Below the pieces are notes generated by a model that saw nothing but the letters and a program-made list of their open reading frames with translations, did not search any database and was not told the origin of the DNA. Shown one piece after another: positions 9,826 to 18,865 of a DNA stretch of 64,000 bases (position 1 is its first letter; each line of letters starts with the position of its first letter). Source of the stretch: Plantago major (lineage: Eukaryota; Streptophyta; Magnoliopsida; Lamiales; Plantaginaceae). Where the stretch lies: NCBI GenBank assembly GCA_026545765.1, contig CM048841.1:89324636-89388635 (forward strand), in the 5' to 3' direction. Made by a program: the position numbers and the translations under genes.

Positions 9826-12259
9826 TTTTTTTCTTTTTTAAGAGTGTTGATGAGTCATGGAGGATTTTCAAGAGAGATTCAGAGGTCATTATGCGTGCAC
9901 ATCTGGAAAGGTTGTTAAACATTGGTGTTGGAATTGCACCATCTGTTGCTAGTTCACAACCTTCCCAGTCACCTTCACAGAAATGGTGGTCTAATCCATT
10001 GCTTCATCAAGTTGTTGATCGTATTTGTGCTGGTTTCATGCTGAAGGTGATGGATGGACCCAGTTTTTCTCTTGGTTTCTCTCAAGAAGTTATGTCTCAA
10101 CCTGAATCTCAGTCCGAAGGTGATAATCTTTATGACACACAGACTGGCATGATTTCTGTAGACCTTGCTTCAACTCAAGATGATTTTCAGGATGTGCCTT
10201 ATACTGTTAATATTTCTCCACCTCAGCATGAATTTAAGCCTTGTCCATCTACTGTTAATCTTTATCCACCTGAGCCTCCATTGAAGAATATCGATCCACC
10301 TCAGTCTCCATTGAAGAATATCGATGATGTCTTGTTGATAGCTAAAATTTGCTGAAGCTAACGACATGCCAGAAGATAATGATAATGATGGTTTTGATGA
10401 TACTATTAATCATGACCACCAACAAAATCTGCCAAATAAAGAGATAACTGTTGAGAAGCATGATAGTGAGAATTATGATGAGATAATTCTTGGATGTGAA
10501 TTGGACTGTGGGTCTATAAACCCAGATGTTGTCATGGGGAGCAAGGTTATGAGGAGGATTAATAGTTATTCAAAGAAAGTCTTGAAGACATTAGTGAAGG
10601 AAGTTGCTGACTATTGCTTTTTCATTCAAGAGAATGAGATGTAAGTCATTTTTAATTTTTTTTATTGAGATCATATGTTTTTTTTTTTATTGAGATCATA
10701 TTTTTTTATTTTTACTATTTTTTTATTTTGTAGGGATTTTAAAAAATTTGTTTGGTTCGATGAGGTTCACTGGGTAGATACAGACCACACCAGGACAATG
10801 TTGCCTTCAAATATGATATCTTCTGTCATTGTGGATAGCTGGGTTATGCTTTTGAATAACACTGAGCTAAGAACTTGCGATGAGTTTAAGATTCGTCGTT
10901 TTTGGTTCCACCTTAATATCTCTGTATGTTTGTGAACTTTCATTTTGTAGGTTTTGTGAACCTTTTTTTAACACTAATAGAGTTGTTTTTTGTTCTTTCA
11001 TTTTAGGATTCTTGGTCCAAGCTTGCAGGGTGTTTTCAAAGCGGTGTTGGTAAAACAGGTTTTGATCGTGATGGTCGTGATCTAACCATGAAAAATATGC
11101 AAGGTGCATTTAATTATTCATTGTTGAGAAACTTGCGGGAACATCAATTTGATTTGAAGACTGTCAATCTGGTATATTGTTTTTTATTTGTTTGTATCTG
11201 CTGGCTTCATAGTTTTGATTTCACATGATCACATAGATTTTTGTGTTTTTTTTTTTTTCAGTTTTTTATACCTTTGATCTCACATCAGCATTTTACATGT
11301 TATGTGATCAACATGGAGATGAAGTGTATTCAGTATCTTGATAATAAATCTCATAATGAAGCATCTGTGCAATCTTACTTTGAAGTGCTGGTAAGTCCAA
11401 GTATCTGTGTTTTTTTAAGTTTGTTTTTTGTTTTTTTTTTTGTGTACGCATGTGTTGTAATACATTGTTTTTTGTTTTTCAATAGCGTCAAGCATTCTCG
11501 GTGTTTCTTATTAGCAAAGGTCTGCATTCTAAAGGGTTAGCTGTGAATCAGTTCGAAATGAAGAAAATTAAGTTTGATTGGATTACCGACAAGAATACAA
11601 ATGATTGTGGTGTTTACCTTATGAAGCACATGGAATTGTTCAAAGGGGAGAAATTTAAATATCCTTTCCTTACGCAGGTAACTTATGAATTTTTTTTTTT
11701 TTTTTTACTGTATGTGCCAACATGGTGTTTTGTTTGAGAACATAGTGTTTTTAGTTGAGATCTTAGCTTTATTCACTGTGTTTTTTTATGTAGGTTTCAA
11801 GAAGGTGGGTGCTTCGTGTTGAGATTATGGCTACATTGGTTTTGTGTGATATAAATGGTCTGAGGGATAGTATGTTGAAAAGAGTCAATGCCTTCATTGA
11901 TATGAAGAAAAAGTTTGATCCAAAGAAAAACATCAACATTGATCTTCGGAAGGTGTTTGATGAAAAAGTTAGGTTGAAGGTTGCCAAGCGGGAGACTGAA
12001 GCACTTAACAAAGCTGTTGAAAAGAACAAGGTTGAGGAGGTAGACACATGTTTGAATTACGATGCTGTTGAAAAGAACAAGGTTGAGGAAGAAAAGAAGA
12101 AGGTGTTCGAATTACGTACTAAGAAGAATGCAGATAAAATATTGAACAAGTTTGTTAAATGATGAAGAATTTAGATAAAATCCTGATCAGATGCTAACTT
12201 TTTGATTGTGTTTTGTTAAGTGTACAAAAAGATATGTGTTGCCAAATTATTTTAGTAAT

Positions 12260-12520
12260 GTTTACTCATCTTTTTTTGATAACATATGCTTTTGTTTTGA
12301 GATTATAGTCTTTTTACCTGAGATCCTAATAAATGCATTTTTACTAGATAAATACATTTTATCTCGAGAATGACATGAGCAGTTAGTAATTAGTTTCCTG
12401 AGATCATAGCTTCATTCATTGAGATCATAGAGTGTATACTTGAGATCATAGCTTCATTCATTGAGATCATAGAGTGTATACTTGAGATCATAGCTTGTTT
12501 TTATTGATATCATAGTGTAT
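12260..12520 (+). repeat. Motif array downstream of the Ulp1 gene
   Basis: At 12395-12500 a 42-bp unit made of two 21-bp monomers (GAGATCATAGCTTC... and GAGATCATAGAGTG...) is repeated twice with near identity. Single copies lie around it. Confidence 0.85.
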
Positions 12521-12773
12521 TAGTCAGTTGATTTAATTATACGTTTTAGAGTACCTTTTATTGTGTCTGACATACATCCCCCATAATTAAGGGATTTTAC
12601 TCGAGAATTACATGCACAATTACTCTTGTAGTTTTCCAATAGTTTTTTGCTTGAATTCATGTTCATGTTTCAACCTTTTCATCTTCCTAAATGTACCTGT
12701 AAATACTCCCTTGCCTTCATTATTTTTCAATCACAAACAATTAATCTAATTATAACATAAAAATCAAAGAAGA

Positions 12774-13106
12774 ATGGAGGATGCTATCAATAACAGGTTG
12801 GAGTTTCTCATCGCTAATGGTGTCAGGTATAAAGATATATCTGACAACTTCATGGTCAACCCAACGCGTTGGCAGAAGATAAACGCTCTCAAGAGAGAGT
12901 GTTTGGTGGAGGATTCGCCACTTACACCGATGGCGAGGGCTGCAGATATTGTAGCCCGGCTGGAGCTCATCGATCTACGCCACCCTCACATGCTGATGCC
13001 TGCTGCTCAGCTGAGGAACCAACTTGTCAACCTCCACATGTTTGGGGGTGGTCATTTCGAGCAGCAGTACTGGAAGGAAGCAGCGAATTTCGTTCGTGGC
13101 CTTTGA
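12774..13106 (+). CDS. Small intronless ORF of unknown function inside the MULE (110 aa)
   Basis: A single ATG-started frame of 110 codons begins MEDAINNRLEFLIANGVRYK and ends ANFVRGL. The middle is rich in predicted helix formers and contains TRWQKINALKREC and PMARAADIVARLELIDL. It lies between the Ulp1 and transposase genes, on the same strand as Ulp1, and is free of the 21-bp motif that fills the DNA on both sides. Codons are more GC-rich than in the neighbouring Ulp1 exons. An AATAAA at 13171-13176 about 65 bp after the stop suggests its own transcription unit. I recognise no domain. It might be an element-encoded accessory protein (position comparable to mudrB in MuDR, without detectable similarity) or a captured host exon. 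Confidence 0.55.
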   Translation: MEDAINNRLEFLIANGVRYKDISDNFMVNPTRWQKINALKRECLVEDSPLTPMARAADIVARLELIDLRHPHMLMPAAQLRNQLVNLHMFGGGHFEQQYWKEAANFVRGL

Positions 13107-13170
13107 CTTTTTTTTTGTCTAATGTAATAGGAGTTTTGCATTCAATATAATGTTGTCTCTTTTATATATG

Positions 13171-13176
13171 AATAAA
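13171..13176 (+). promoter_or_regulatory. Possible polyadenylation signal of the small ORF
   Basis: AATAAA in a T/A-rich context 65 bp after the stop codon of the 110-codon ORF. Confidence 0.4.
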
Positions 13177-13239
13177 ATAATTTTTATTATATTTTTGTTG
13201 TCTCTTGTCAAACTATACAAAAATATTTAAGCTGCTTGT

Positions 13240-13500
13240 AATCATAGGAATTTATTAAAAGCACATAGCATTTCTTATTGAGATCATAGTGTTTTTTTTT
13301 TTTTTTTTTTGAGATCATAGTGTAAATATAAGTTAACAGAGAGTATAAAAGAGATCATAGGAATTATAACAGATATCATAGAGTTTTATATTTAGATCAT
13401 AGTGTTTAAGCATAGAAGTAAATAACATAAATCACAATTCATAATAGAAACCATAATAATGATTATAACAGAGAACATAGGTATTTTAGCAGAGAACATA
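13240..13500 (+). repeat. Motif array between the two convergent MULE genes
   Basis: GAGATCATAG, GATATCATAG and GAGAACATAG copies recur between the small ORF and the transposase stop codon; spacing is looser than in the intronic arrays. Confidence 0.75.
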
Positions 13501-14319
13501 GTTATTATATCAATTGTTTGTTTGGAGGCTTGCCTCCAAATTCAGTTGTTATTGGCTTTTTCCTTTCAAACTTGTCCTTCACTCTTTGCTTTTTCCTTCC
13601 TTTGGTTTGTGTAAAGTCTGGATCGCGTACACCTGTTGATGCCTTTGATGTTTTTGGGTCTGTTGTTTTGGGTATATCCTTAAATGTTGATGCTTCTATT
13701 ATAGCTTTGATTGCTAGTAAGTCACGTTGGTACCCATCCTCTAATATTCTTCTAGCATCCATGTTCCCTTCTGACTTTAATACCAGTTCAGTGAAGTTTC
13801 TGTTCATTATCTGTCTCCAAGCGATGCATTCTTGTTCATTTGTTAAAACAATTTACTGAGAACATACTAGTAATAATAGAGATCATGGAATAATTTATTT
13901 AGATTAAGTAAAAATAATCAGAAAATATTAAAATCATAGAGTATATTTTTTACCTGTGCATTTTCATTTGATGTCTTTGTATGGTTTACGCGATCCCATA
14001 CTTTTTCTTTTGATGTCTTTGTCCACCTCTTCATGATATACTCTTCTGGAATGCGCTTGATGTTGTTTTTGTCTAGCACACGTATGCAGTGTTTGCACAA
14101 CCACCCAACAGATTCAAAATGCTTGCAAGTACAAGTCACTTCCACCTTTCCGTTTTCATGTTTTATGTATATCACACTGCATTCCATTTCTGTTTCATCC
14201 TTAGGTTTGACATCATACATTATTTTGTCACCCAGTCTCACAGCTTCATAAGCATCTGTAGCTAGGGATCTTCTGAACTCTTTTTGGAAGTATTTGAATA
14301 TTTTTAATGTGTATACCTG

Positions 14320-14425
14320 ATAACATAGGAACTATTATTGATAACATAGGAACTATTATTGATATCATAGAGTTTATAGCTGATAACATATGAACTATTT
14401 ATTGATAACATAGTGTTTTTTTTAC
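14320..14425 (+). repeat. Motif array in transposase intron 3
   Basis: Five copies of GATAACATAGGAAC or GATATCATAGAGTT at 21-22-bp spacing fill this short intron. Confidence 0.85.
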
Positions 14426-14924
14426 CTCTGCTGCATGTTTCACAAGTCCAGTAGGTATGTATATCTTTGGTTCGTATAGGGAATTTTTGAATTCCTTATG
14501 TATCTCATTTGTCCTCCAACGGTTGATCATTGCATCAAATAATTTTAAGAATTTTGTGAGAGAGGTGCTCTTATTTGCATTGAATGATATGGCATTGTTT
14601 GTGCTTTCACTACGTTGGGATGATAATATTCCTGCTGAAAAGGAATCTTTGCTTAGTGCTGTAGCCCATTTCTCTCTTAGCTCGTATAATCGGTTGAACC
14701 AACTATCATTCTCAAGTTCATATTTTTCAACCATGTACTTCCAGTTCTCTTCAAAATGCTCCCTATTTAGTGATCCTTGAAGACATTGATGAAAAGCATT
14801 CTTGAAACGATCATCATTTTTCAGTCTTCCACAGTGGCTTATTGCATTTTTAAACAGGTGCCAAAGGCATAGTCTATGGCTGGTATTATCACTAAATACC
14901 TGTAATAATGTAATCATATTGTTG

Positions 14925-15478
14925 AGATGAGATCATAATAGTTATATATGATATCATAACAGTTATATATGAGATCATAATAGTTATATATGATATCATA
15001 ACAGTTATACATGAGATCATAATAGTTGTATATGATATCATAGGAATTATACATGAGATCATAGAAGTTATATATGATATCATAGGAATTATACATGAGA
15101 TCATAGAAGTTATATATGATATCATAACAGTTATACATGAGATCATAATAGTTGTATATGATATCATAGGAATTATACATGAGATCATAGAAGTTATATA
15201 TGATATAATAGGAATTATACATGAGATCATAGAAGTTATATATGATATCATAGCAGTTATACATGAGATCATAATAGTTATATATGATATCAAAGGAATT
15301 ATACATGAGATCATAGAAGTTATATATGATATAATAGGAATTATACATGAGATCATAGAAGTTATATATGATATCATAGCAGTTATACATGAGATCATAA
15401 TAGTTATATATGATATCATAGAAATTATACGTGAGATCATAATAGTTATATATGACATCATAGCAGTTATACTTGAGT
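14925..15478 (+). repeat. Tandem 42-bp (2 x 21-bp) array in transposase intron 2
   Basis: About 26 monomers alternate between a form containing TATGATATCATA (a perfect palindrome) and one containing ATGAGATCATA. Most copies have only a few base differences. Because 21 is a multiple of three, reading frames stay open right through: the minus strand gives a heptad-like repeat of seven residues (for example CYDIIYN, FYDLMYN). The splice sites at 15493 and 14899 remove the array from the predicted mRNA. Confidence 0.9.
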
Positions 15479-16534
15479 TGAGAATATAGTACCAGTTCAA
15501 TTCCTTTTGATATAGCAAAATCTTGATCAGTGAGTATCGTAGCTGGTTTCTTATCCCCCATGGATTTCATGAACTCAGTTAGAAGCCAAACAAAGGACTC
15601 AGTGGATTCATTAGCTATGAATGCACAACCAAACATAACATTGTTCCAGTGGTTGTTTACCCCTACAAAAGACGCGCACACGAGTCCATATTTATTTGTT
15701 CTGTATGTTGTATCAAACACTACAATATCACCATAGAGTATATAATCATCTTTCATCATGGAGTCCCTCCAAAACAAGTTGCATAGCTTGCCATCTTCAT
15801 CCAACTTTTGGGTGTAGTAGAACTGAGGATCTTGGGTTTGTCTTTCTTTTAGTATGTCGAGAACATTCTGTGCATCAGCCCCACCCATTTCCTTTGTTCT
15901 TTTCCTGCTTACAAAGTTGATGTGGTCCCTTTCTATGTGTCCAACATTCTCCTGCCCTCCTGCACTTGCTACCATATATTTAAAAGCATCGGTTGGACGT
16001 AGTCCAGCATCCTCCATAAGCTCAATTGTTTTTGCCTTATCAGCTGTTATTGTCCTTTCAACGCGGTGTAAGTGTGACCATTCTGGTCTAGTCAAAGTAT
16101 GGTTGTGATTTTCAACATGCCTGATGACTTTGTAGTAGTGATTGATGGTGTCACAACTTATCACAAGTTTAGCTTACAACCGCTTTTATTATACAATCCA
16201 CACGTCGTTTTCTTTTGTTCGCTACCTTTACCTTCTTCAACGGTTGGGGAAGGTGTTATGACAGAGTTTTGGTGTTGCTTACGGTTTTCAGACAAAGACT
16301 ACACATAAAATACTTCTCATAAACTTTGCCATTTTTATCAAGTCTTGATGTGCACTTTTTGAATGTGAATCCAACCTTGGCAGCATGCTTTCTATATAAT
16401 TTGTGTAGGTCCTCCAATTTGTTTGCCTCTCTATTGATTAAGCTGCCTCCGACATTAAATTCATCATTATCAGTCACCGTTGACATTGCCAAACTATCAT
16501 TGTTTGCGTTATCAACAACAACCATTGCTGCAAT

Positions 16535-17210
16535 TAAGATCATAGAAGTTATAATTGAGATCATAACAGTTCATTCTGATATCATAGTAGTTATAATTGA
16601 TATCATAGAAAACATATCAGTTAATATATGATAGGAGTAATCTTTGATATCATAATAGTTATATTTGATATCATAGTGCTCATATTTGAGATCATAGAAA
16701 ACATATTAGTTAATATATCATAGTAGTAATTTTTGATATCATAGTACTCATATTTGATATCATAGTTGTAATTGTTGATATCATAGTACTTATGTTGACA
16801 GTTGAGTTCATAGACCACAATATTTATTGCAGAGAGCATGGTGAATATAATAGTGAATAAGGCAGATAACATAGTAGTTTTTGTAGAGATCATAGTGACT
16901 ATAATAGAGAACATAGTACTTATTGCAGAGTGCATAGTTACTATAATATAAAACATAAAACTAGTTGCAAAGGTGATTAAAACAGAGTACATAGTAGTTT
17001 TTGCACAGATCATGGTGAATATAGTAGAGAACATAGAATTAGTTGTAGAAATCATAGAATTCATAGTAGAAAACTGTAGAGATCATGAACCTGTAGAGAA
17101 CAACTTTTTATTGAGTGAAAAGGCCTAAATCATAGTAGAAAACTGTAGAGAACAACTTTTTATTAATTGAAAAGGTAGAAATCATAGTAGAAACTGTAGA
17201 GATCATGAAC
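16535..17210 (+). repeat. Motif array in the first intron of the transposase gene
   Basis: Many GATATCATAG, GAGATCATAG and GAGAACATAG copies fill the 683-bp intron between the start-codon exon (17277-17211) and exon 2. At 17060-17210 a ~70-bp unit around AAACTGTAGAGA is also duplicated. Confidence 0.85.
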
Positions 17211-17699
17211 CTGTGCTTTGTATCGCTGGAGATTCACTGGTATTTGTAGTTTCAGTAGTCGAAGCTGATTCTGACATCTATGAACAGCAACGAACATAAA
17301 TATCAATGAAATATCATTCGTATGAACAGAAATAGCAATGAAATATCGACGTAAACATGAAAAACGATGAAAATTGTTCCAAATCAGAGATAACCTTAGT
17401 TTTCGATCGCGTTTTTTGCAGAATTTGACTATGTATCTTCTCAGCTGACAGTTTCTATAGGCAGATCGTCGACGTTTGATCGGAAAATCAGGTTGATTAG
17501 CTGGTTTCTCGAACTAGTAGCTCGCCCTTGGTTGGGAGAATTTTAGAGAGACAATTTAGAGAGAGAATGTTGAGAGAGCTGAAAGCGTAATAATGACGGC
17601 AAGTGGGTTAGGAAACCGGGTTATATCGTTTATATATGGATCCATTTTAACGACTTGGTAGTTGGGTGTCTTTTAGGAACTAGTTTTTATTTTGAGGTT

Positions 17700-17756
17700 A
17701 ATATGTAATATTAGAAACTTTGTTTCTATGTCTCTATCTAGAGGTTGTTTCTTAGG
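17700..17756 (-). repeat. Right terminal inverted repeat of the MULE (degenerate)
   Basis: Its complement starts CCTAAGAAACAACC and aligns with the left end. It lies about 180 bp upstream of the guanylate kinase start codon. Confidence 0.5.
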
Positions 17757-17938
17757 AAACTTACTCAAAGGAAAAACCAGAAAAATCACATAAACGATAA
17801 ATTTATCCCTAGGAATAAGATCGTCTAGATAATTCCCTAAAATTGGCGGCAAAGGTCACTACTTTCCTGAGTTTAGCTTTCCCAAATTTGTTCTTCAACG
17901 CCATTTCTTCGTTTTCATATCATCAATTCAACATTTCG

Positions 17939-18865
17939 ATGCTATTCCGTAGGCTGTGCTTCTCCATTTCAAAATCCTCTCACAACCCCTTATTTGTTTC
18001 CCCAATATCCGTCAACCCTTCTGCCAATTTGCTCTCGAATCCAATATCTTCTTCCAGATCCAAAACCCTAAAATTAGGATATCAAACAGCATTTTCTAAC
18101 AATTCAAGGACCTTCGTCACAGATACCACTGCTCATCCAGCCATGGATGACCCCAGGAGGCCCGCTCGGGTCCCCATTCCCTCACCGGAGTTCGCGGGCC
18201 GGGCTGAAGTTTTCCGGTCCCTCGAAGCCTCTCTGGGCTCAACATTCAGCTCTCAGCCCATAGTCCCAAACCCTAGCCCTCTGATTATCGTGATTAGTGG
18301 TCCTAGTGGTGTGGGAAAAGATGCTGTGATCAAAAGGTTAAGAGAAGTTAGGGAAGATTTGCATTTCGTTGTTACCGCGACTAGCCGGGCGATGAGGCCT
18401 GGGGAAGTTGATGGCAAAGATTACTTTTTTGTGGGGAAAGAGGAGTTCTTGGCGATGATTGAGAAAAATGAGCTGTTGGAGTATGCATTGGTGTATGGGG
18501 ATTATAAAGGGATCCCGAAGCAGCAGATTAGGGAATACATGGCGAAAGGGTGTGACATTGTGTTGAGAGTGGATATACAGGGTGCTGCTACTTTGAGGAG
18601 GATATTGGGGAATAGTGGGGTGTTTGTGTTTTTGGTGGCTGAGAGTGAGGAAGCTTTGGTGAAGAGGTTGATTGATAGGAGGACGGAGACGACTGAGGCT
18701 CTTCTAATGAGGGTTGCTGCAGCTAGGGAAGAGCTGAGGCATTTGAAGGACTTCGATTATGTGGTTGTGAATAAGGAAGGTGAGTTGGAGAACTCCGTTT
18801 TCCTGTTGGAGTCTATCATTGATGCAGAGAAAGCTAAAGTCCATCAAAGGAGAGCAGTCATTTAG
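17939..18865 (+). CDS. GK-3: Guanylate kinase, organellar (GK-3 / V2 type)
   Basis: Guanylate kinase phosphorylates GMP or dGMP to the diphosphate with ATP. The 308-aa protein, starting [10 protein letters not shown], has a Ser/Arg-rich presequence of roughly 70-80 residues that suggests import into plastids or mitochondria. The kinase domain follows, with the P-loop GPSGVGKD at residues 121-128, the GMP-binding [23 protein letters not shown], and the lid [16 protein letters not shown]. It matches my recollection of Arabidopsis GK-3 (At3g06200) and rice VIRESCENT2, which is needed for chloroplast development. A longer frame opens at 17843 but lacks an ATG; the ATG at 17939 gives the start expected for the family. 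Coding sequence is uninterrupted and looks functional. A donor-like TTTAG/GTAAGTG follows the stop by about 30 bp and may mark a 3'UTR intron. A MULE end sits in its promoter region. Confidence 0.93.
   Translation: MLFRRLCFSISKSSHNPLFVSPISVNPSANLLSNPISSSRSKTLKLGYQTAFSNNSRTFVTDTTAHPAMDDPRRPARVPIPSPEFAGRAEVFRSLEASLGSTFSSQPIVPNPSPLIIVISGPSGVGKDAVIKRLREVREDLHFVVTATSRAMRPGEVDGKDYFFVGKEEFLAMIEKNELLEYALVYGDYKGIPKQQIREYMAKGCDIVLRVDIQGAATLRRILGNSGVFVFLVAESEEALVKRLIDRRTETTEALLMRVAAAREELRHLKDFDYVVVNKEGELENSVFLLESIIDAEKAKVHQRRAVI

Larger units (their letters stand above)
7937..12162 (+). pseudogene. Ulp1-like (C48 family) cysteine protease gene of the MULE
   Basis: Probable exons: 7937-~8000 (ATG, tentative), 8399-~9494, 9843-10640, 10734-10923, 11007-11171, 11262-11390, 11486-11677 and 11794-12162; most junctions are clean GT/AG with matching phase. 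The ~360-residue second exon resembles the N-terminal domain common in transposon-borne Ulp1 proteins (DUF1985-like), followed by a low-complexity linker with two 27-bp repeats (about 10265-10325). The protease core shows SHQHFTCYVI (catalytic His at 11289-11291), QYLDNKS (Asp at 11340-11342) and NTNDCGVYLMKHM (Cys near 11606). The position usually holding the oxyanion glutamine appears to be Asp. Such enzymes cleave SUMO-like conjugates; here the substrate is unknown. A TAA at 9475-9477 and an extra A near 10345 break the frame, so this copy is probably inactive. Confidence 0.75.
13505..17277 (-). pseudogene. FAR1/MUDRA-type MULE transposase gene, 5 exons, frameshifted
   Basis: Exons on minus: 17277-17211 (MSESASTTETTN...), 16527-15493, 14899-14426, 14316-13954 and 13855-13505. 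Junction phases agree. Exon 2 starts with a FAR1-type DNA-binding region (KHAAKVGFTFKKCTSR ... CDTINHYYKVIRHVENHNHT) and continues into the MULE catalytic domain (GDIVVFDTTYRTNKYGL with the first Asp, ATILTDQDFAISKG with the second). Exon 3 has NTSHRLCLWHLFKNA and SQRSESTNNAI with the catalytic Glu. Exon 4 carries a SWIM zinc finger (CTCKHFESVGWLCKH). Exon 5 is a basic tail. Frameshifts near 16296 and 16170 disrupt the DNA-binding region and the exon 5 junction meets an in-frame TAA, so this copy is probably dead. It mobilises the element by binding its ends in the nucleus. Confidence 0.8.
7531..17756. mobile_element. Mutator-like element (MULE) carrying transposase, Ulp1-type protease and a small orphan ORF
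   Basis: The left end (from TTGGGAGAAACAG) and the complement of the right end (CCTAAGAAACAACC) can be aligned over about 55 bp. Shared words are AGAAACA, TAG, ATCTAAAAACA/ATAGAAACA and a T-rich block, consistent with degenerate terminal inverted repeats. Inside are a FAR1/MUDRA-type transposase on minus and a Ulp1-like protease gene on plus, arranged convergently, with a third small ORF between them. This is the known architecture of Kaonashi/Ulp1-containing MULEs in plants. Introns, UTRs and spacers are dominated by a 21-bp-period motif (GAKAWCATAR). I could not identify a 9-bp target duplication, so the outer borders are good only to about 10-20 bp. Confidence 0.8.

Noticed and set aside
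14892..15518. 208-codon open frame of Ile/Ser/Met repeats on minus
   Set aside because: It is a by-product of the 21-bp array in an intron; the sequence has no protein-like composition outside the repeat.
7500..17800. CRISPR-like interpretation of regularly spaced repeats
   Set aside because: This is plant nuclear DNA, the repeats are only about 10 bp with 11-bp spacers, and they sit in introns of a MULE; no cas-like genes.
17843..17938. N-terminal extension of guanylate kinase
   Set aside because: The frame opens at a TTG; the first ATG in frame is 17939 and gives the family's usual start.
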